From positions 4,380,235 to 4,444,234 of the forward strand of contig RQOL01000861.1 in the NCBI GenBank assembly GCA_013076295.1: DNA of 64,000 bases, in the 5' to 3' direction. Shown here in pieces: positions 1 to 13,800 of the stretch (within the stretch, counting starts at the first letter, position 1; each line of letters starts with the position of its first letter). A model generated the notes under the pieces. The model was not told where the DNA came from. It ran no database searches and was given only the letters and a program-made list of their open reading frames with translations. Source of the DNA: Sanderia malayensis (Eukaryota; Cnidaria; Scyphozoa; Semaeostomeae; Pelagiidae). The position numbers were made by a program, and so were the translations under genes.

Positions 1-1264
1 TCATCGTACTTCGCCGTACTTCATCGAAATTCTGGGTTTACGATCAATTACGATTAATTCCGATTATGGAAATTGACCAAATTATATAAGAACCGCCGTA
101 AAGTAATCCGAATTCATCCTAATGCATCGCAAAGAATAAAAAAGTTTTGTTTCTCCCCACAAAAATAGGACGAATACAATGAAATACGATGAAATAGCTA
201 CGGCATATGAAGGCCAGCTTTTACAGGACCGGCTCGTTAAGGGAGACAGATTTGAATTTTCTACATATGAGAAAATTCTGTCCCACCTGCCGGGATATAA
301 ATTGTAGCATGATATTTGTCACGTGAGAAATTGACAAGGAAAATAATGATGGGCAGTGCTATAATTTTGTATAGGATTGGGGCAGAGGTGAGATCTTGCT
401 CAGTGAGCTGAGCTGGCACGGTAAGTGGGTTCATATGAACAGGGCTTGCTTAGAGGAAAATCAAGACAGAGTCATATCACAGCCGTGTATAAATTGACTT
501 AGTGACTACAAGGATGAGGATGGTCGGATTTGAATTGACCTTTGGACATAGTAGCACGATTCACGAGAAGTAAAAAGGGTCAAAAGACATTGCAGTAAAA
601 GATGCTGCCATATTAAGTGTTCATTAATAACTGCTAAACCTGTATCAACAGAATGCATGCAACTTAAATTTGACAACATAATGCAAAGCTGGTCCCATGA
701 ATGATTGCTTCACCAATGGATTAATCACAATTCTAAGCTTAATACGAAGAACTGCAGTTTTTGTTACAACACACTGATTAATGCACTAAAGACCTCATTA
801 ACGATTAATAAAGCCTTCAACTTAGCCAAGTCATCCTCTTTTAGCATCCATTTATCAAGGCATTAGCAAATCCAAGCATAAAGCAGACAGAAACGTGACA
901 CAATACAATGAAATGAAGCTATAAAATAGACCGATTAATAATCGAGGCTGTCTTGGGTTCAATCGAGGCTGTCGTAGGCTTGACAGGTAAATTCTTGCAA
1001 AAAAATAATTTGGATCACTTTAAGAAATGTTCCCAGCTTTCAATCACATATAACTCAAAAAAAGATTGGGTAGGGTAGTAATACAAGCCGAGGCAACACA
1101 TAACGAGAATGTAAAAAAAATAAAACATGCCTTGAAGTAGAAAAACTATTTTCAAGCAAGCATGAATTGTGAAATGCATAACCCATGCCATCCGGCAACC
1201 TTTAAAGTACTTGGAACGTAGCTACTGGCTATCGATTCAGGCATTAAAATCTTTGAATTAACGA
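1..1264. other. Intergenic, no gene recognised
   Basis: AT-rich sequence with frequent stops in all frames. I see no conserved coding stretch, RNA gene or clear transposon end. A short imprecise duplication containing atcgaggctgtc lies near 940-980. Confidence 0.5.
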
Positions 1265-1390
1265 ATGAAAATGTCTATCCCTAGCCCTTTGGGACAGTTA
1301 CAAAGTTACAAGTCGAAACTTCACGATTACTGGCGCCGACTGAGCTTGCATTACCCAGGACTCTTGGGTTTTGCACTACTGTGGGCTCTG
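1265..1390 (+). CDS. Possible orphan first exon, membrane-anchor-like
   Basis: An ATG that directly follows an in-frame TAA opens 42 codons and ends exactly at a good splice donor (gtgagt at 1391). The peptide has a basic stretch (KSKLHDYWRRLSLHY) followed by a hydrophobic run (PGLLGFALLWAL), like the start of a signal-anchor in a type II membrane protein. No downstream exon was found: the satellite array starts about 70 bp after the donor, and the next gene (7810) has its own start. It may be the remnant of a gene broken by array expansion, or a chance ORF. The family is not recognised. Confidence 0.25.
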
Positions 1391-1461
1391 GTGAGTACAT
1401 ATCAGAAGTCTAACTCTCGAGTATCATGGCGGAGCCACCGAAATAAATTCAAAGTTTTGTT

Positions 1462-4400
1462 TGCTCTCTAGGACAAATGGTGCAAAAGTTAATGTCGTGG
1501 ACCATGCGCGAATAGCTATTTACTTTTGCGTAACTCCCAATGAAGTAGTGGCTTCAATTTTGAGATCTGAAAATTGAGCGAAATATGGATAACAAAGAGT
1601 CGAATCCCACCAAACAGGACATTCTAATCACGTTGAAACAAATTTCAACTCTCTAGGACAAATAGTTTAAAAGTTAATGTCGTGGACCATGCGCGAATGG
1701 CTATTTACTTTTACGTAACTCCCAATGAAGTAGTGGCTTCAATTTTGAGATCTGAAAATTGAGCGAAATATGGATAACAAAGAGTCGAATCCCACCAAAC
1801 AGGACATTCTAATCACGTTGAAACAAATTTCAGCTCTCTAGGACATGTGGTTCAAAAGTTAATGTCGTGGACCATGCGCGAATAGCTATTTACTTTACGT
1901 AACTCCCAAGGATGTAATGGCTTCAATTTCGAGATCTGAAAATTGAGCGAAATAAGGATAACAAAGAGTCGAATCCCACCAAACAGGACATTCTAATCAC
2001 GTTGAAACAAATTTCAGCTCTCTAGGACAAATGGTTCAAAAGTTAATGGTGTGGACCATGCGCAAATAGCTATTTACTTTACGTAACTCCCAATCAAGTA
2101 GTGGCTTCAATTTCGAGATTTGGAAAATGAGCGAAATATGGATAACAATGAGTCCATTCTTACCAAACAGGACATTCTAATCACGTTGAAACAAATTTCA
2201 ACTCTCTAGGACAAATGGTTCAAAAGTTAATGTTGTGGACCATGCGCAAATAGCTATTTACTTTACGTAACTCCCAATCAAGTAGTGGCTTCAATTTCGA
2301 GATTTGGAAAATGAGCGAAATATGGATAACAATGAGTCCATTCTTACCAAACAGGACATTCTAATCACGTTGAAACAAATTTCAACTCTCTAGGACAAAT
2401 GGTTCAAAAGTTAATGGCGTGGACCATGCGCAAATAGCTATTTACTTTACGTAACTCCCAATGCAGTAGTGGCTTCAATTTCGAGATCTAAAAATTGAGC
2501 GAAATATGGATAACAAAGAGTCGAATCCCACCAAACAGGACATTCTAATCACATTGAAACAAATTTCAACTCTCTAGGACAAATGGTTCAAAAGTTAATG
2601 TCGTGGACCATGCGCGAATGGCTATTTACTTTACGTAACTCCCAAGGATGTAATGGCTTCAATTTCGAGATTTGGAAAATGAGCGAAATAAGGATAACAA
2701 AGAGTCGAATCCCACCAAACAGGACATTCTAATCACGTTGAAACAAATTTCAACTCTCTAGGACAAATGGTTCAAAAGTTAATGTCGTGGACCATGCGCG
2801 AATAGCTATTTACTTTACGTAACTCCCAAGGATGTAATGGCTTCAATTTCGAGATCTGAAAATTGAGCGAAATAAGGATAACAAAGAGTCGAATCCCACC
2901 AAACAGGACATTCTAATCACGTTGAAACAAATTTCAGCTCTCTAGGACAAATGGTTCAAAAGTTAATGTCGTGGACCATGCGCGAATGGCTATTTACTTT
3001 ACGTAACTCCCAATCAAGTAGTGGCTTCAATTTCGAGATTTGGAAAATGAGCGAAATATGGATAACAATGAGTCCATTCTTACCAAACAGGACATTCTAA
3101 TCACGTTGAAACAAATTTCAACTCTCTAGGACAAATGGTTCAAAAGTTAATGTTGTGGACCATGCGCAAATAGCTATTTACTTTACGTAACTCCCAATCA
3201 AGTAGTGGCTTCAATTTCGAGATTTGGAAAATGAGCGAAATATGGATAACAATGAGTCCATTCTTACCAAACAGGACATTCTAATCACGTTGAAACAAAT
3301 TTCAACTCTCTAGGACAAATGGTTCAAAAGTTAATGTTGTGGACCATGCGCAAATAGCTATTTACTTTACGTAACTCCCAATCAAGTAGTGGCTTCAATT
3401 TCGAGATTTGGAAAATGAGCGAAATATGGATAACAATGAGTCCATTCTTACCAAACAGGACATTCTAATCACGTTGAAACAAATTTCAACTCTCTAGGAC
3501 AAATGGTTCAAAAGTTAATGTCGTGGACCATGCGCAAATAGCTATTTACTTTACGTAACTCCCAATGCAGTAGTGGCTTCAATTTCGAGATCTAAAAATT
3601 GAGCGAAATATGGATAACAAAGAGTCGAATCCCACCAAACAGGACATTCTAATCACGTTGAAACAAATTTCAACTCTCTAGGACAAATGGTTCAAAAGTT
3701 AATGTCGTGGACCATGCGCAAATAGCTATTTACTTTACGTAACTCCCAATGAAGTAGTGGCTTCAATTTCGAGATCTGAAAATTGAGCGAAATATGGATA
3801 ACAAAGAGTCGAATCCCACCAAACAGGACATTCTAATCACGTTGAAACAAATTTCAACTCTCTAGGACAAATGGTTCAAAAGTTAATGTCGTGGACCATG
3901 CGCGAATGGCTATTTACTTTACGTAACTCCCAAGGATGTAATGGCTTCAATTTCGAGATCTGAAAATTGAGCGAAATAAGGATAACAAAGAGTCGAATCC
4001 CACCAAACAGGACATTCTAATCACGTTGAAACAAATTTCAGCTCTCTAGGACAAATGGTTCAAAAGTTAATGTCGTGGACCATGCGCAAATAGCTATTTA
4101 CTTTACGTAACTCCCAATGAAGTAGTGGCTTCAATTTTGAGATCTGAAAATTGAGCGAAATATGGATAACAAAGAGTCGAATCCCACCAAACAGGACATT
4201 CTAATCACGTTGAAACAAATTTCAGCTCTCTAGGACATGTGGTTCAAAAGTTAATGTCGTGGACCATGCGCGAATAGCTATTTACTTTACGTAACTCCCA
4301 AGGATGTAATGGCTTCAATTTCGAGATCTGAAAATTGAGCGAAATAAGGATAACAAAGAGTCGAATCCCACCAAACAGGACATTCTAATCACGTTGAAAC

Positions 4401-7400
4401 AAATTTCAGCTCTCTAGGACAAATGGTTCAAAAGTTAATGGTGTGGACCATGCGCAAATAGCTATTTACTTTACGTAACTCCCAATCAAGTAGTGGCTTC
4501 AATTTCGAGATTTGGAAAATGAGCGAAATATGGATAACAATGAGTCCATTCTTACCAAACAGGACATTCTAATCACGTTGAAACAAATTTCAACTCTCTA
4601 GGACAAATGGTTCAAAAGTTAATGTTGTGGACCATGCGCAAATAGCTATTTACTTTACGTAACTCCCAATCAAGTAGTGGCTTCAATTTCGAGATTTGGA
4701 AAATGAGCGAAATATGGATAACAATGAGTCCATTCTTACCAAACAGGACATTCTAATCACGTTGAAACAAATTTCAACTCTCTAGGACAAATGGTTCAAA
4801 AGTTAATGTCGTGGACCATGCGCAAATAGCTATTTACTTTACGTAACTCCCAATGCAGTAGTGGCTTCAATTTCGAGATCTAAAAATTGAGCGAAATATG
4901 GATAACAAAGAGTCGAATCCCACCAAACAGGACATTCTAATCACGTTGAAACAAATTTCAACTCTCTAGGACAAATGGTTCAAAAGTTAATGTCGTGGAC
5001 CATGCGCGAATGGCTATTTACTTTACGTAACTCCCAAGGATGTAATGGCTTCAATTTCGAGATTTGGAAAATGAGCGAAATAAGGATAACAAAGAGTCGA
5101 ATCCCACCAAACAGGACATTCTAATCACGTTGAAACAAATTTCAACTCTCTAGGACAAATGGTTCAAAAGTTAATGTCGTGGACCATGCGCGAATAGCTA
5201 TTTACTTTACGTAACTCCCAAGGATGTAATGGCTTCAATTTCGAGATCTGAAAATTGAGCGAAATAAGGATAACAAAGAGTCGAATCCCACCAAACAGGA
5301 CATTCTAATCACGTTGAAACAAATTTCAACTCTCTAGGACAAATGGTTCAAAAGTTAATGTCGTGGACCATGCGCAAATAGCTATTTACTTTACGTAACT
5401 CCCAATGAAGTAATGGCTTCAATTTTGAGATCTGAAAATTGAGCGAAATATGGATAACAAAGAGACGAATCCCACCAAACAGGACATTCTAATCACGTTG
5501 AAACAAATTTCAGCTCTCTAGGACATGTTGTTCAAAAGTTAATGTCGTGGACCATGCGCGAATAGCTATTTACTTTACGTAACTCCCAAGGATGTAATGG
5601 CTTCAATTTCGAGATTTGGAAATTGAACGAAATAAGGATAACAAAGAGTCGAATCCCACCAAACAGGACATTCTAATCACGTTGAAACAAATTTCAGCTC
5701 TCTAGGACATGTTGTTCAAAAGTTAATGTCGTGGACCATGCGCGAATAGCTATTTACTTTACGTAACTCCCAAGGATGTAATGGCTTCAATTTCGAGATC
5801 TGAAAATTGAACGAAATAAGGATAACAAAGAGTCGAATCCCACCAAACAGGACATTCTAATCACGTTGAAACAAATTTCAGCTCTCTAGAACATGTGGTT
5901 CAAAAGTTAATGTCGTGGACCATGCGCGAATAGCTATTTACTTTACGTAACTCCCAAGGATGTAATGGCTTCAATTTCGAGATCTGAAAATTGAACGAAA
6001 TAAGGATAACAAAGAGTCGAATCCCACCAAACAGGACATTCTAATCACGTTGAAACAAATTTCAGCTCTCTAGAACATGTGGTTCAAAAGTTAATGTCGT
6101 GGACCATGCGCGAATAGCTATTTACTTTACGTAACTCCCAAGGATGTAATGGCTTCAATTTCGAGATCTGAAAATTGAACGAAATAAGGATAACAAAGAG
6201 TCGAATCCCACCAAACAGGACATTCTAATCACGTTGAAACAAATTTCAGCTCTCTAGGACAAATGGTTCAAAAGTTAATGTCGTGGACCATGCGCGAATG
6301 GCTATTTACTTTACGTAACTCCCAATCAAGTAGTGGCTTCAATTTCGAGATTTGGAAAATGAGCGAAATATGGATAACAATGAGTCCATTCTTACCAAAC
6401 AGGACATTCTAATCACGTTGAAACAAATTTCAACTCTCTAGGACAAATGGTTCAAAAGTTAATGTCGTGGACCATGCGCGAATAGCTATTTACTTTACGT
6501 AACTCCCAAGGATGTAATGGCTTCAATTTCGAGATCTGAAAATTGAACGAAATAAGGATAACAAAGAGTCGAATCCCACCAAACAGGACATTCTAATCAC
6601 GTTGAAACAAATTTCAGCTCTCTAGGACAAATGGTTCAAAAGTTAATGTCGTGGACCATGCGCGAATGGCTATTTACTTTACGTAACTCCCAATCAAGTA
6701 GTGGCTTCAATTTCGAGATTTGGAAAATGAGCGAAATATGGATAACAATGAGTCCATTCTTACCAAACAGGACATTCTAATCACGTTGAAACAAATTTCA
6801 ACTCTCTAGGACAAATGGTTCAAAAGTTAATGTCGTGGACCATGCGCAAATAGCTATTTACTTTACGTAACTCCCAATGAAGTAATGGCTTCAATTTTGA
6901 GATCTGAAAATTGAGCGAAATATGGATAACAAAGAGACGAATCCCACCAAACAGGACATTCTAATCACGTTGAAACAAATTTCAGCTCTCTAGGACATGT
7001 TGTTCAAAAGTTAATGTCGTGGACCATGCGCGAATAGCTATTTACTTTACGTAACTCCCAAGGATGTAATGGCTTCAATTTCGAGATCTGAAAATTGAGC
7101 GAAATAAGGATAACAAAGAGTCGAATCCCACCAAACAGGACATTCTAATCACGTTGAAACAAATTTCAGCTCTCTAGGACATGTGGTTCAAAAGTTAATG
7201 TCGTGGACCATGCGCGAATAGCTATTTACTTTACGTAACTCCCAAGGATGTAATGGCTTCAATTTCGAGATCTGAAAATTGAACGAAATAAGGATAACAA
7301 AGAGTCGAATCCCACCAAACAGGACATTCTAATCACGTTGAAACAAATTTCAGCTCTCTAGGACATGTGGTTCAAAAGTTAATGTCGTGGACCATGCGCG

Positions 7401-7577
7401 AATAGCTATTTACTTTACGTAACTCCCAAAGATGTAATGGCTTCAATTTCGAGATCTGAAAATTGAGCGAAATAAGGATAACAAAGAGTCGAATCCCACC
7501 AAACAGGACATTCTAAACACGTTGAAACAAATTTCAGCTCTCTAGGACAAATGGTTCAAAAGTTAATGTTGTGGACG
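1462..7577. repeat. 184-bp satellite array, about 33 monomers
   Basis: The landmark ctctctaggacaaatggtt recurs at 1471, 1656, 1841, 2025, 2209, 2393 and so on to 7545, at a spacing of 184-185 bp. This gives 33 full monomers and a short 34th that stops abruptly in gtggac at about 7576. Monomers differ at a small set of diagnostic sites: cgaatagc/cgaatggc/caaatagc; aaggatgtaatgg/aatcaagtagtgg/aatgaagtagtgg; gatctgaaaattg/gatttggaaaatg. Blocks of monomer types are repeated, for example the block from 1656 reappears from 4048. No ORF crosses the array. All copies are in the same orientation. It behaves as a classical tandem satellite rather than dispersed transposons. Confidence 0.97.
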
Positions 7578-7809
7578 TCGACGTAAAGGGAATTAAAGGT
7601 AGGGTTTGGGCAACAACCGTATCTTATCGAATAAACACGTCCTGCAATAAACGGCCCTCTAAAAGTGTTTGAAATAACAGGTTTAAAAGATAAAGTTCAA
7701 GAGCTCGAGTTAGCTTGGTTTTGAGTTCGAGTCCAAGTTTTCGAGAACTTTCTGAACTCTATGACGTCATCCTGATCATTTTGAGCCTTCCCTTTAGCAT
7801 ATCGTGGTA

Positions 7810-10800
7810 ATGGCCGCCTCTGTGATTCCCAATCGCGATAATACGGACGCTGAAATGAAGTTTGATAACACAAATTCAACGCATGAAGGTGATAAAATGG
7901 ATGTTGTTGAACGGCCGGAAATGGATGTAGCATGTGTGGATAAAGTGTGAGTATTTTTCTGCTTTACAAAAGCATGCACTATGCATGTTGTTTATCTATG
8001 GGCCTAGATGCCTGGGTTGAAGGCCTTCATTCATACCATACCAATCAATAACAATTCATTTATAGTTCTTAGCGTTTTGACATGGATTTGTTTATCCATT
8101 TTAATCAAGCTATGCCTCATTTGTGTTTGCAGTAAGCTCGCTGCTCAAAAGAAAGAGGAAGGAAATGTTGAATATTCCAAACAAAATTATACGAAAGCCT
8201 TAGGCGGGCAACACAAATATGTTATGTTAGTGTCATCTTGAACTCAAATTTTCGGTCGGGCGGTCGGTCGGCATAAAATTTTCTTGATTTTTTCGAAATA
8301 TTTAAAAAATGGGCCTAAATTTGAAAAATCTTCCAATCGAAGGAATTTTAAAACTAGGCCTACACCTGATTCGAAGTTCAGATAGCCATTTTTATTTTGG
8401 AAGCATGCACGAAGTTACACAAAAGTTACACGTATTATAAAACTTTTCAATTCAGACAGCGAAACATTTTTCTTTTATATTTCGTGTTCGACATATCTGA
8501 AAAGGATGTCATTTTAAATGACGCCCGACCCAAAAATCCGGATTTTTTTGTTTAGAATTATGGTCGGTCGGGTGACACTAACATAACATATTTGTGTTGC
8601 CCGCCTTACAGTTGTATTCTGAAGCAATTGGTAAGCAAAGCAGCTAAATATGCGATGTGTTCTGCAAAGTTAGCTGTAAGAAGTGCACGCATATACTTTA
8701 AAGCTGCCCTAAATGACTTATATACCTAGTTTTCATAGGTATTATGTAAAAAATTTATTTGGAATGGCAATGCAACTTGCAGTCATTTTTTTCTGTTTCT
8801 GAAAGGACACCCCTAACCCCTATCAATAAAAGGACAGTTTATTAAAACGTACATAAAAGATGTCTGCTCCATAGAGAATTGACTATAGCTGCTTTGCCAT
8901 ACAAATATATAAAAATTACAATGGTATGTAAGAAGATACATATACATATTTTTAAAATTGTTTCCCAGACCTGCAGCCCACAAATCATGCATATTATGGA
9001 AATCGGTGCGCATGTTACATGATGAAAAAGGATTTCCACAATGCATTGAAGGATGCAAGATACTCTACAACATACAATTCCGAATTTGCAAAGGGCTATC
9101 ACAGAGAAGCAAAATGTCACATGGCTCTTGGTGCATGTAGCACAGCAAGGAAATGCTTAGAGAAAGTGTTGGATATTGACCCAAGTAACAAGCAAGTCCA
9201 GTCTGATGTGAGTGTTATAAACCTTGCCTTTTTATCAACTGTTCATTTTCTATCTTATTGTATGAGTATGAAATCAGTATATTCAATATCTTTAGAATTC
9301 ATTTAGAAACCTGGTGAATTTATATTGCAAAAGATATAACCATTCTGTTCTTGTTACATAATTTCAGCTTCGAACGGTCAAAGCAATGATTGAATTTGAG
9401 AAGCAAGCACAGGACGGTGAAAAGGCGGATGACCACAGGAAGGTACAGAGACACAGTACTTGCCTTGCTTGACAATTCATAGAAATGGTCTCCACTTTTT
9501 CCTTGCTTAAAATATTTTACTTTTATCTATCACAGTAAATTTTAAGGGGTATTCTAGTGATAATGCTCTGATAATATCTTATAGCTCTGTGTCTATTTTA
9601 ATTTCTAGCGTGAATATTGCATGAGAAGACTCTGTGAATATGCCCCAGACTGCATTAAGTATAAAGCTCTTCAGGCAGAAGCAATGGCATTGCAAGGAAA
9701 ACTTGATGATGCTCAGATTATGGCCAAGTGTGTTTCTTTTCATACTCTACTATATCGCCCCTGCAAAGCTGCCTTGATTACCAGCTGATTCTCTGACATT
9801 GCTTTGTTGTTTTATAGTGACATATTGCGAAATGACATGCAACATGCAGAGGCTTTGTATGTTCGAGGCCTGTGCCTTTACTATCAAGTATGTTTGCATG
9901 CAATGCATTTATCAATTGTGACTTACCTTTGGTTCATACTACTTTTACTGGATTTCCATTTCATTGCTCACTCTCCCAGCTTTGATTTTCTCTAAGAGAA
10001 ATTAATTCTTGATTATCAACTCAAATATTAAAATCAACAATGTAGTTTAAATCTTGGGTTTTAAGATCAACAGATTGCCTGGAGTAGCCGGAAATTGATT
10101 CTAAAGTTTAATTGTTGCTTCTTATTTAGGATAATACAGAAAAAGCTTTTAGAACATTCCAACAGCTTTTCGTAATGGATCCTGACTTTAAGAAAGCCAA
10201 AGATGTTTATAAAGTATGTTGCACCATTATTGATAAAATGACTAAATATACTCAAGTTACACCTAATGCTGGTTGTTTCAGGGATCAAATGTCTCAAAAA
10301 ATGCTGTTGTGTTATTTCCAGAAAGCAAAACTTCTAGACAGCACAAAGTCGCAAGGAAATGAAGCATTTAAGAAGGGAAAATACAAAGAAGCTCTTGATC
10401 TGTATACAAAAGCATTGAAGATTGACCCATTTAATAAAGCTACAAATGCAAAGATTCATAGTAATAGAGCAAATGTTAACCAAAAGGTAAAGCAAAATTA
10501 TTTCCAATTGAAAATAAAATGATCAAATTTGATTAATTGAAGATCTGATTTCATGAAGATTGCATTGTATAAATGGCTTTGTACATTAAATATCATGTTT
10601 TAAAACCATTCTGATCTCATTTTTCACAGTTGAACAGATTAGATGAAGCTATTGAAGATTGTGATAAGGCTATTGAATACGACCCAAACTTCTTAAAGCC
10701 ATATGTGAGACGGGCGAAATGGTAAGCTTTAAGCTGCTGGGTATTTATTGATTGTGACAGCATCTTAGCTACTAGACGAGACGGTGGGAAAGGGAAATTT

Positions 10801-13800
10801 GTAAAGGAAATTCAGGATATATTTGATGACCAAAAGAGGCATATTCAGTAAGACAATCCCATGTGAGACAATTTCTGTTTCAGTTACTCTGCATTGATTG
10901 TTGATATTGCTGCCTGCTTTTTAAAAGTTATGCAGTTTACAATTTTGTTTTTATACATTTTAGCTACATGGACTCAGAAAAGTACGAGGAGGCAGTGAGG
11001 GATTATGAAAAGATCACTAAAATGGACAAGTCACCAGGTATTTGCAATGCTAGCCATGCTTTTTCACTTTCAATAGAATTAGCCTTTACTATCATACAGA
11101 CTCACGCTTTAAGGACAGAGTCAAAAGAGTCCACTAGGAGTCCAAGTTGAAAACAATGCAGTTTTACATTGATAAGTCAAAGAATTAAAGTTTTTTGCTG
11201 ATTTAGTTTGAGTTAATGCCGAAATTCAAACATAAGGCATATGGCAAGTCCAAACATTCAAACGTAAGGCGAATCCAAGTCAAGAGAGCCCTAAAAATGT
11301 TTAATATATGGAGGAGAGGAATTTAACTTAAATTCTAGTTAATCTGACTTCAGTTGTGATGTGTTGGGAAAATGTTTACCTTTACATCTTCAGTCATCTT
11401 TATTTGTTATGCTTTGTTGACACGTTTTGTTTATCTTGTTTTGCAGATTATAGGCAAATGCTGAAAAATGCAAAATTTGAACTTAAGAAGAGCAAACGAA
11501 AGGACTATTATAAAATATTGAATGTCTCAAAAACCGCAAGTGACGATGAAATTAAAAAAGCTTATAGAAAAGAAGCACTTAAACATCATCCAGGTAAATT
11601 TATCAATATCTCAACCTTGTGTTACTCATAAATTTACCATGCTAGACTGTGTATATTTAGGGAGCTCAGTGCTTTAATATTCTAAGTATATTATGACTTT
11701 GAACAATAAAATGCCTCCAAGTTACGTTGTCATTTGTAATATGACATAAAATTTTGCCTATATATTCTAGATCGACATTCTAATGAAACAGAGGAAAAGA
11801 AAAAAGACGAGGAAAGACTCTTTAAAGAAGTAAGTATAACATTGGCAGCATAATATTTTATCACGTGAAAATTTACTGAGCCTCCTCTCTACTAAGCATT
11901 TATTTCTGTTAAGCGTTGATCTCTAACAAACCCTTCTTTCGAAACGAGATTTTGAATTAAGGTCCCTCCCTTTTTTGAAATTGTGCACCATTATGAAACT
12001 GTAATTGATTAAACCATAAAAGTTCCAATCTATTTTATAGCTATTATGAGTTTTTCTAAAGTTTATTTGAGAATTTTATTAAGCCCCTCTCCTCTCTCGA
12101 AGCTCGAAAATTAAATAAGCTTAATACAACTTTTAAAGTACTTAAACTTAACAAAGCTTGAAACTTCACCCCCATTGTCTACTTCAGTGTCTACCTTAGT
12201 GTCTACCTTAGTGTCTACCACTTGGTTAATTTCAGGCGAAGTTTGTTTCTTGTTTGTGTATTTCAAGTAAGCTGTATATGAAGTGATAATCCTGAATTTT
12301 GACATTGTTCAAGGTTTTTCTTTTGCCTGTCGTTATAGGTAAATGAAGCATATAGTATTTTATCGGATAAACAGAAACGAATGCGCTATGATAACGGACA
12401 AGATTTGGAGGATAATGGCATGGACTTTGGAGGTAAATATATTACCACGTTGAGTTTATTGCATTTGATACTACTGTCCTACCGCACCATCTTCTTATAT
12501 CAGAATACGGTTTGCACGAGAGGAAAACAGGACCCTTGAGACATACATTGATTTACTTTTACGTCACATGACCACTACACAAATCGTACCACTGCTCAAA
12601 GAGGACTAGGACTAGACTAGTTAACGTAAAGGTTTCCTTGCTTAATCTTACAAATAGTTATTGCGCAATCAAACCCTAGTACCGCGGATAAATCTTATTG
12701 CAAAGCAACAACCAGTACCTGGAGAATGATGAGATTTATTTGAGATGGTTTGTAATGTGTTATTGGCCATTGACGTGTACAGCTGGTGCTGTTTTGAGAA
12801 CGGTTCGCGATGCTTTTTGGAGCTTTTTCTATTCGATTTTGTCACTTGAGACAGCATCTATAATGAAAGAAAACAACACTGTTGTGCATAATCGCTCTAA
12901 ACTCAGATTTAAACATTTTTGATATCAACATGCACGCTTAATGCTTACATGCATGCCACATCTTAATCAAAGTGCAATCTATTTGAAATGAGGAGAGCAT
13001 AAATAGTGCTTGTCACCCAATTACTGCTCTTTAACCACCCTGCTCCACCAAAGTATTACTGGCTTCTGTTAGTACACGCAAAACAAGATGATCTGACGAA
13101 CAGGCCATGTGGATGTAATTTTGAAGCACGATAAACAACAATTGTTTAACTTGTTTGGTTTTCTCTTTTGTAGATTTTGATCCTAACCAGATCTTTCAAG
13201 CATTCTTTGGTGGAGGTGGTGGGTTCTCTCAATCAAGTAGTGCAGGAGGTAACATACGTATTTAATTATGCGTTGTTTTTTGTTCTTTTTATTCTGCTTT
13301 ACACGAGTGAACGAAACGAAACAAACTATTTTGCTTGACTTGGTTGGCATTTCGCGTGACCCATCCTTGCTTTTACCACTTCCACCATTGAAAACGTTCA
13401 TATCTACCCACCCTCAAAAGGCTGGCTGAAGATGTTGAAGTAAGCTATTTGAAATGAAACTAGGTTTTGGGAACACTATTTTGTCTATATTAACTGGGCC
13501 TATTGCTGCATTTAGCAGTGTTCGGGAATTCGTGTTTGATATTTGGGCATTTATTCTGGCTTAGCAAAATGTTACTTGTCACATGCGTTGGATTTCGGTT
13601 TGGCACAACAAGAAAACCTGCGCCTGATGATTGCATTATCCCTAGGACAATAGGACAATTGGATTCCGTAGCCATTGGATTTTATAACTTCCCACACCAC
13701 TGAATTGTACTGGCGTGATGCCTGACTGACTGTCTCAGATAGGTTTTACTGCTGGCTTGGCTGGACGCACGCACCCATTACTCAGCTATGAATTAGAGAA

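Noticed and set aside
1462..7577. The satellite monomer contains gagtcgaatcc, similar to a tRNA B box, suggesting a tRNA-derived SINE
   Set aside because: Only about 9 of 11 positions fit, the upstream A-box candidate is poor, and strictly tandem same-orientation copies do not look like SINE insertions.
1462..7577. Regular array resembling CRISPR
   Set aside because: There are no unique spacers. The whole 184-bp unit repeats, and the genome is eukaryotic.
8842..9120. Minus-strand ORF in the DNAJC7 region
   Set aside because: It is a shadow of DNAJC7 exon 3 and its intron, with no supporting motif.
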